A stretch of 37,470 bases of DNA, taken from assembly GCA_003669055.1 (NCBI GenBank), contig RAYB01000048.1, positions 1 through 37,470 of the forward strand, written 5' to 3'. Shown here one piece after another: positions 32,878 through 37,470 of this stretch (position 1 is the first letter of the stretch; each line of letters begins with the position of its first letter). The notes below the pieces were generated by a model, which was not told the DNA's origin, searched no databases, and saw only the letters and a list, made by a program, of their open reading frames with translations. The position numbers were made by a program, and so were the translations under genes. Source of the stretch: a bacterium 1XD21-70. GTDB lineage: Bacteria > Bacillota > Clostridia > Lachnospirales > Lachnospiraceae.

Positions 32878-33948
32878 ATGGATAAGGTCAGTGAACTAAG
32901 GACATTCGTGGAAGAGTTTGGGACGGCGCCCACTCTCGGAGAGATGGAGCGGAGAGGACTGAAGGAAAAGGGGATCGACGGCCCCACAGGAGCCCATGTG
33001 ATTGAAGAAATCCATACGCCTTTTAACTTTGCGTATATTACCACTACCACGGGAACCATGGCATTCCAGAACCTAGTCGGGGTCACCCACAATGAGATAG
33101 CAGGCAGGATCGATGCTGCCAGGGAATTGTTTTCCTTGGCAGGCATTGAAAAGGGGTGCCGGATGCTGGTCAGCTACCCTCCTCTTGTCAGCGTGTTTTC
33201 CAAAGCGGCTTTAGAGGATTTGGAGGTAAAGACGGAGTTTCTTATACGTTCAGAGCGCGATGCGTTTATTCTTGCTATGTGTGATAAACAACCTCAGGTT
33301 GTAGCGGGGGAATCCTCGTTCATGAAAAGAGCCATAGAGGACGCTAAGGGAATGGGCGTATTGGGGAATTTCCCTAAAGGGTGCATTTTTTTGGCAGCAG
33401 GGACTCCGCTGGACATGGATTTTCTGGAAGCAGCAAAGGAAGTGGATGGAAAAGTCCATGACCTTTATGGATGCCAGGAGTTTGGCTTTTTGGCTTTAGA
33501 TGGGGTGCCGCTCAGGAAGGACCTGATGCTGATCCCCCGCGAGGGGGAGTACCGGGATTTGTTTGTGGGAGGCCTATCCACCGGGGACTGTTTTGCTATT
33601 TCCGAGAAAGGGCATGTGTGCAACCCGGAAGGGAAAATCCTTACGTATTCCCGAAAACGCCATAATACGGAGTGTGAAACCATATTAAGGAAGACCACTG
33701 CCAACGGACTTCCCACGGCACGGCGGCTTGCCAGGACAATCCTTCGGCTAAAGGCCAAGTTTATCTATCTGGACAAAGACCTGGAGTTCGGGGCAGAGGC
33801 TACCCAGCTTCTGATCCGCAATCAGAACGGCGAGGAATGGCTGGTGGAAGGGCCGGAAAAAACCCAGCTGTTTGACGAACTGATGCAGGCGCAGATTGAT
33901 TATCAGTCCAGGGGGAAGGCAGATCCTGTATGGCTGAAGGAGAGGTAA
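32878..33948 (+). CDS. madH: Adenylate-forming protein, probable ACP:acetate ligase
   Basis: The 356-residue protein resembles the adenylate-forming (PaaK-like) branch: TPFNFAYITTTTGTMAFQN near the N-terminus, LVSYPPLVSVFSKAALEDL, and DLYGCQEFGFLALDGVPL, with the YGxxE acid. In Malonomonas rubra MadH acetylates the ACP thiol using acetate and ATP, which primes the decarboxylase. That role fits the place here, after the gamma subunit and before the prosthetic-group transferase. The protein is shorter than a full ANL enzyme of about 430-500 residues. GGAAGGGAGATCGC precedes the ATG. Fold call good, exact substrate inferred from context. Confidence 0.75.
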   Translation: MDKVSELRTFVEEFGTAPTLGEMERRGLKEKGIDGPTGAHVIEEIHTPFNFAYITTTTGTMAFQNLVGVTHNEIAGRIDAARELFSLAGIEKGCRMLVSYPPLVSVFSKAALEDLEVKTEFLIRSERDAFILAMCDKQPQVVAGESSFMKRAIEDAKGMGVLGNFPKGCIFLAAGTPLDMDFLEAAKEVDGKVHDLYGCQEFGFLALDGVPLRKDLMLIPREGEYRDLFVGGLSTGDCFAISEKGHVCNPEGKILTYSRKRHNTECETILRKTTANGLPTARRLARTILRLKAKFIYLDKDLEFGAEATQLLIRNQNGEEWLVEGPEKTQLFDELMQAQIDYQSRGKADPVWLKER

Positions 33949-33967
33949 AAGGTTTCCCCCGGCACAT

Positions 33968-33985
33968 TTGTTAAAAAAATAACAA
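33968..33985. promoter_or_regulatory. Rex-like operator before the mdcG-like gene
   Basis: TTGTTAAAAAAATAACAA fits the Rex consensus TTGTTAA-N4-TTAACAA in 13 of 14 defined positions. It lies five bases before AGGAGG and 17 before the ATG at 34003, in the gap after the ligase gene. Confidence 0.5.
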
Positions 33986-34002
33986 TAATAAGGAGGGCGG
34001 AT

Positions 34003-34698
34003 ATGGATAGGCGGGAGGGGTCTGGCAATAAGTGGAACCGCCATACGCTGATTTGGGTTACACCAGAGGGCAGGCAGTATGCGGCGGAGCATATCGTCTC
34101 CTGGCAGTGGGAGGAGGATACCCCTGAGTCTATGGCCTGGAAACGTCTCCTGGTACAGGACGTAGAGGTGCCTGGCATCATCTGCCGCCAGCCTGAGCAG
34201 GAGGAAGGCTTCTGGCTGGCCGGGTTTTCCCACTGGGAATACCGGAATGGGAGCAGAATGAGGATGCAGGCTTATGTGCCGGAAGAAACGGTATGGAAAA
34301 GCTGTTCTCCTTTTGAATTGTGCCGGGAGGGGGAACGGGAGAGGCTGTGTGAGAAGTATCCGGAATTGAAGCCGGTTTTTGAGGCGGCCGGAGGCTTTGG
34401 TGTGGAAGTGGGGCTTTATGGCTCTACCGCCCTGGAGTGGGTAACAAAGCGTCCTTACCGGAATCAGGGCTCGGATTTTGATCTCTATGTCCGGGCAGGG
34501 CAGGAAGAAGGCCTGCAAGGCTTTGGGCGGGAACTGCAGAGGATGGAAAAGGATCAGGGCGTGTGTTTTGACGTTGAAGCGGAGATAAAAGGTTTTGGCG
34601 TGAAACTCAAGGAATTTCTGGAAAGAAGGAAGACATTTCTTGGAAAAGGCCTCTATGAGGTAAGGCTGTTGGGGGCGGAGGACGTGATAAAAGATTGA
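34003..34698 (+). CDS. mdcG: Malonate decarboxylase holo-ACP synthase, MdcG-like
   Basis: The 231-residue protein begins NRHTLIWVTPEGRQYAAEH and contains VGLYGSTALEWVTKRPYRNQ and GSDFDLYVRA, a nucleotidyltransferase pattern (GS...SDxD) used by MdcG and CitX relatives. These transfer the phosphoribosyl-dephospho-CoA group to the serine of the ACP, here MadE. GCFGVEVG and the C-terminal KKTFLGKGLYEVRLL-like end also fit. AAGGAGGGCGG precedes the ATG. The enzyme making the precursor (CitG/MdcB type) is not in the window. The gene sits inside the operon between the ligase and the transporter, behind a Rex-like site. Confidence 0.82.
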   Translation: MDRREGSGNKWNRHTLIWVTPEGRQYAAEHIVSWQWEEDTPESMAWKRLLVQDVEVPGIICRQPEQEEGFWLAGFSHWEYRNGSRMRMQAYVPEETVWKSCSPFELCREGERERLCEKYPELKPVFEAAGGFGVEVGLYGSTALEWVTKRPYRNQGSDFDLYVRAGQEEGLQGFGRELQRMEKDQGVCFDVEAEIKGFGVKLKEFLERRKTFLGKGLYEVRLLGAEDVIKD

Positions 34699-34707
34699 CT
34701 TTCAGGA

Positions 34708-34775
34708 GAAGGCAATGGGGTTTTAGCAGCTTTATGCCTTCTAATAGGCAGCAATCATAATAATAGGCTGCTGCC
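34708..34775 (+). other. Two tandem stem-loops before madL
   Basis: GAAGGCA (34708-34714) pairs with TGCCTTC (34735-34741), and GGCAGC (34747-34752) with GCTGCC (34770-34775). They lie in a 168-base gap between the mdcG-like gene and madL. Possible mRNA stabilising or attenuating element; no T-run. Confidence 0.45.
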
Positions 34776-34866
34776 AATATGCCGAAAAGGGCAATATAAG
34801 ACCGATTACGGCGATATGGGAAAGCAGCGCAAAATGATATATGTGACGAGATAAGGAGGGCTTTAC

Positions 34867-35247
34867 ATGGAGATTTTCGGATTGGGGATTATTGGAGCGT
34901 GCATGTTTATCGGCTCCTTTGTCGGGCGCCTTCTGGGGGCGGCTCTGGGGCTGGACAGTGACGTGGGCGGTGTAGGCTTTGCCATGGTTTTGATCGTGGT
35001 ACTTTGTGCTTACCTGGAGAAGACAGGGAAAAGCCTGAACAAAAAAACGGAAGGCGGAATCCAGTTTTTAAGTGCGCTTTATATTCCGGTGGTAGTAGCT
35101 ATGTCCATGAACCAGAACGTGTATTCGGCAGTTACGGAAGGGGTTATCCCGATTGTGGCAGGCGTAGTGGCTACGGTTGGTTCGCTGCTGCTGATCCCGG
35201 TGTTATCTAAGCTGGCAAAAGATACGGACCAAAAACAGAACGCATAA
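34867..35247 (+). CDS. madL: Malonate transporter subunit MadL
   Basis: The 126-residue membrane protein has four hydrophobic helices and starts FGLGIIGACMFIGSFVGRLL, ending with a short charged tail. It matches the small subunit of the MadLM malonate carrier, which works with MadM in Na+-coupled malonate import. AAGGAGGGCTTTAC precedes the ATG. madM follows after 15 bases. Confidence 0.9.
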   Translation: MEIFGLGIIGACMFIGSFVGRLLGAALGLDSDVGGVGFAMVLIVVLCAYLEKTGKSLNKKTEGGIQFLSALYIPVVVAMSMNQNVYSAVTEGVIPIVAGVVATVGSLLLIPVLSKLAKDTDQKQNA

Positions 35248-35262
35248 CAGGGGGAAAACACA

Positions 35263-36018
35263 ATGAAAATATTTGTATCAATGGCCACATCCTATGGCCT
35301 GGTAGGCGCTTTTATCCTAGTGGCAATTATCATGTGGGTCAGCTATACCTTTGCCGGGCTCTTGAAACAGAAGAGGATGGGATCTGCCATCGCGATTATG
35401 GTGGCATTGGTGGTTGCATTTATTGGCGGAAAGATTACAGGCGGTGAAAAGGGAATTTCAGATATCGCCATGTTCGGCGGTGTAGGGCTTTTGGGAGGCG
35501 GCATGATGCGTGACTATACCATCGTTTCCACCGCCTATGGAGTGAAGGTTGAGAACCTGAAAAAGGCCGGGCTTGCAGGCACGGTTGCGCTGGTTTTCGG
35601 GATTGTGTTCTCTTTTATAGTCGGTGTGGTAATAGCATGGCTTATGGGCTACCGGGATCCGGCAGAACTGGCCACCATCGGTGCAGGTGTTGAGACCTTT
35701 GTGGTAGGCCCGGTGACAGGTGCGGCTCTGGGAGTCAGTTCGGATGTGATTGCCCTTTCCATTGCTGCCGGTGTGGTGAAATCTGTGGTAGCTATGATCC
35801 TGACCCCTCTTGTAGCGGAAAAACTGAAGATCAACAATCCTACAGGAGCAATGATCTTTGGAGGCCTGATCGGCTCCACCAGCGGAGTTGCCGGCGGGCT
35901 GGCAGCTACCGATGCATCCCTGGTTCCCTACGGAGCCATGGTTGCTACCTTCTACACGGGGCTTGGATGTTTGCTGACACCTACTGTATTAGCGTTGGTA
36001 ACCAATATGATCTTCTAA
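35263..36018 (+). CDS. madM: Malonate transporter subunit MadM
   Basis: The 251-residue integral membrane protein shows about seven or eight helices and family segments MATSYGLVGAFILVAIIMWV, GGGMMRDYTIVSTAYGVKV, FVVGPVTGAALGVSSDVIAL and GGLIGSTSGVAGGLAATDAS. With MadL it forms the malonate carrier. The pair closes the operon, and the long palindrome at 36080 follows. Malonate entry driven by Na+ would use part of the gradient built by MadB, as in Malonomonas. Confidence 0.92.
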   Translation: MKIFVSMATSYGLVGAFILVAIIMWVSYTFAGLLKQKRMGSAIAIMVALVVAFIGGKITGGEKGISDIAMFGGVGLLGGGMMRDYTIVSTAYGVKVENLKKAGLAGTVALVFGIVFSFIVGVVIAWLMGYRDPAELATIGAGVETFVVGPVTGAALGVSSDVIALSIAAGVVKSVVAMILTPLVAEKLKINNPTGAMIFGGLIGSTSGVAGGLAATDASLVPYGAMVATFYTGLGCLLTPTVLALVTNMIF

Positions 36019-36079
36019 TTTAGCCCGGAGGTTGCAGGGGAAGGTTCCCCGGCAATTTCTAAATACAATACTTTCTTCT

Positions 36080-36129
36080 ATACAAATGATTCGAGGGATG
36101 CCATATGGCATCCCTCGGGTTATTTGTAT
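36080..36129. terminator. Perfect 50-bp palindromic hairpin after madM
   Basis: A 26-base perfect palindrome (36092-36117, half site CGAGGGATGCCAT) sits inside outer arms ATACAAAT (36080-36087) and ATTTGTAT (36122-36129). It lies 62 bases after the madM stop. It suits termination or transcript stabilisation, but its symmetry is greater than usual for a terminator, and the T content after the stem is modest. Confidence 0.65.
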
Positions 36130-36192
36130 GGGGGTACAGTACTAGGCATTAGAGAGACAGGGGAGGCGGCGGGCAGACGAAAAGAGAAGGTA

Positions 36193-36221
36193 TTGTAAGC
36201 GATGGGGAAAACAGTTATACT
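36193..36221 (+). promoter_or_regulatory. Promoter for the TatD-family gene
   Basis: TTGTAA (36193-36198), a 17-base spacer and TATACT (36216-36221), about 45 bases before the start at 36266. Confidence 0.65.
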
Positions 36222-36265
36222 AAGGGATGCAAGCAGTATTACGGTAATCCTTAGGAGGCACAGAC

Positions 36266-37033
36266 ATGAAAATATTTGACACACATGCCCATTATGATAA
36301 CGAGGCTTTTGACGCAGACCGGGAAGAAATTTTAGCAAGCCTAGACGCCCAGGGCATCGGCACCATAGTCAACGTAGGAGCCAGCATCCGAAGCACCCAA
36401 AAGACCCTGGATCTTACCCGGCGCTATCCCTTTATCTACGGCGCCGCCGGTGTCCATCCCAACGAGACAGGAGAACTGGACGAGGGCGGGATGGACTGGC
36501 TTAGGCAGGTAACCAGGGAAGAAAAGATCGTTGCAGTCGGCGAGGTCGGCTTAGACTACCATTGGGGCGAGCCGGAGCCCAAAATACAAAAATACTGGTT
36601 CGCCCGCCAGCTGGCACTGGCACGCGAGACAGGCATTCCCGTGGTCATCCACAGCAGGGACGCTGCAAAAGACACACTCGACATCCTAAAGGCAGAACAA
36701 GGAGCCAAGACCGGCGGTGTGATCCACTGCTTCTCTTACGGGACAGAGTTGGCAAGAGAATACCTGCAGATGGGATTCTACCTGGGAATCGGCGGGGTAG
36801 TGACCTTTAGCAACGCTAAAAAGCTAAAAGAAGTCGTAAAATACGCCCCTCTCGAACAACTGGTGTTGGAAACAGACTGCCCCTATCTGTCACCAGAGCC
36901 AAACCGGGGAAAACGCAACACCTCTCTTAACCTCCCCTACGTAGCCTGCCAGATCGCGCAGCTAAAAGGCATCCCGGCAGAAAAAGTGATCGCTGCCACC
37001 ACCCAAAATGCCCGAAAACTGTACCGCATATAA
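36266..37033 (+). CDS. tatD: TatD-family metal-dependent hydrolase/DNase
   Basis: The 255-residue TIM-barrel protein carries the TatD signature: IFDTHAHYDNEAFD with the HxH pair, GVHPNETGELDE, AVGEVGLDYHW, IPVVIHSRDAAKDTL, GVIHCFSYGTEL and VLETDCPYLSPEPNRGKRN. These are the metal ligands and family-specific patches. TatD enzymes act as 3'-5' exonucleases or as metal-dependent hydrolases in DNA repair and RNA processing. The length is normal. AGGAGGCACAGAC precedes the ATG, and a terminator follows at 37071. Confidence 0.95.
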   Translation: MKIFDTHAHYDNEAFDADREEILASLDAQGIGTIVNVGASIRSTQKTLDLTRRYPFIYGAAGVHPNETGELDEGGMDWLRQVTREEKIVAVGEVGLDYHWGEPEPKIQKYWFARQLALARETGIPVVIHSRDAAKDTLDILKAEQGAKTGGVIHCFSYGTELAREYLQMGFYLGIGGVVTFSNAKKLKEVVKYAPLEQLVLETDCPYLSPEPNRGKRNTSLNLPYVACQIAQLKGIPAEKVIAATTQNARKLYRI

Positions 37034-37070
37034 TTTAGCCTTCCCCTCTTTCCGTCACGCTCTCCGAGTC

Positions 37071-37109
37071 AAAAACCCCCCATGGACGCATTGCCCACGG
37101 GGGTTTTTT
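37071..37109. terminator. Bidirectional terminator between tatD and the ABC binding protein
   Basis: A-run and CCCCC (37071-37080) face GGGGG (37099-37103) followed by TTTTTT (37104-37109). It has T-runs on both strands and lies between convergent genes. Confidence 0.88.
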
Positions 37110-37116
37110 CTATACT

Positions 37117-37470
37117 TTATTTGGTCAGCACGGAAACGCCGGTATCCTGTACGGCACCGCCTAAGGACTCACCCTCGAGTGCCTTTACAGCAGCCTTCAC
37201 GCCTTCCTCACCCATAACATCCGGGTTCTGTGCCATGGTGCACAGCAGGAATCCGTCGTTGATCAGGTTCATGATAGCGTCTGATTTGTCAAAGCCGACA
37301 CCGACGATTCCGGAGTTGCCGGAAGCCTTGATGGCATTGCCGGTACCGGTGGTGGAACCCTCGTTGCATCCGAAGATACCGACCACGCCCTGTGTGATAT
37401 AGTTCTCTGCAATCGTCTGGGACTTGGCAGCATCGCCTTCGCCGTACTGGGTCTCCATCAGTTCATAGCC
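37117..37470 (-). CDS. Sugar ABC transporter substrate-binding protein, C-terminal part (gene continues past the window)
   Basis: The frame is open through the right edge of the window; 118 codons are visible, ending in GVSVLTK and a stop. It matches the C-terminal half of type I periplasmic-binding proteins (RbsB-like), with GVVGIFGCNEGSTTGTGNAI, GIVGVGFDKSDAIMNLINDG and FLLCTMAQNPDVMGEEGVKA. The conserved GxCNEGS-type turn and the QNP box line the ligand pocket in ribose-type receptors. As a Gram-positive receptor it should be a membrane-anchored lipoprotein, but the N-terminus is outside the window. The remaining ABC genes are expected to the right. Confidence 0.9.
   Translation of the reverse strand, partial: GYELMETQYGEGDAAKSQTIAENYITQGVVGIFGCNEGSTTGTGNAIKASGNSGIVGVGFDKSDAIMNLINDGFLLCTMAQNPDVMGEEGVKAAVKALEGESLGGAVQDTGVSVLTK

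Overview
The window looks like chromosomal DNA of a strictly anaerobic, fermentative member of the Clostridia, most likely a Lachnospiraceae-type gut bacterium. The basis is Gram-positive ribosome binding sites (AGGAGG) before nearly every gene, a MecA adaptor, a pyruvate formate-lyase with its activase, a clostridial 2[4Fe-4S] ferredoxin, HxlR regulators and a mannose-class PTS. The genus cannot be fixed from sequence alone. No rRNA, tRNA or CRISPR array was seen.

Bases 1-4300 are an AT-richer accessory patch: an AlbA_2/divergent-AAA regulator-like protein, an IS1595-family element, the broken C-terminal half of a large serine recombinase, an orphan ParB-fold protein, and an att-like repeat region abutting a frameshifted histidine-phosphatase remnant. 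Bases 4.3-6.7 kb hold two analogous modules, each an HxlR regulator divergent from an enzyme (nitroreductase; amidohydrolase), and both intergenic regions share a 16-bp operator-like motif. An AT-rich DUF4238 gene follows (6.8-7.7 kb).

Bases 7.9-18.4 kb are mostly housekeeping: low-molecular-weight phosphotyrosine phosphatase, a pyridoxal-kinase-like protein with a repeat-built insert, a class I glutamine amidotransferase, ferredoxin, and a pfl operon in which pyruvate formate-lyase is split into a catalytic protein and a separate glycyl-radical protein, followed by the activase. DUF1858, MecA, methionyl-tRNA synthetase and a TraX-like membrane protein complete this part.

Bases 18.4-25.3 kb form a sugar-uptake module: a LevR-like PRD/AAA+ regulator without a recognisable GAFTGA loop, divergent from a complete mannose-class PTS (EIIA, EIIB, EIIC, EIID), a BtpA/SgcQ-family TIM-barrel protein and a HAD phosphatase/mutase. 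The substrate is unknown.

Bases 25.3-36.1 kb hold a LysR regulator divergent from an apparent biotin-dependent, sodium-pumping malonate decarboxylase operon. Its genes are an OadG-like subunit, biotin carrier (MadF), Na+ pump beta subunit (MadB), ACP transferase (MadA), ACP (MadE), the two carboxytransferase subunits (MadC, MadD), an ACP:acetate-ligase-like protein (MadH), an MdcG-like prosthetic-group transferase and the malonate carrier MadL/MadM. Together these would import malonate, decarboxylate it to acetate and CO2 and store the energy as a Na+ gradient. Rex-like operators (TTGTTAA-N4-ATAACAW) lie at the head of the operon and again before the mdcG-like gene. A TatD nuclease and the end of a sugar ABC transporter binding protein close the window.
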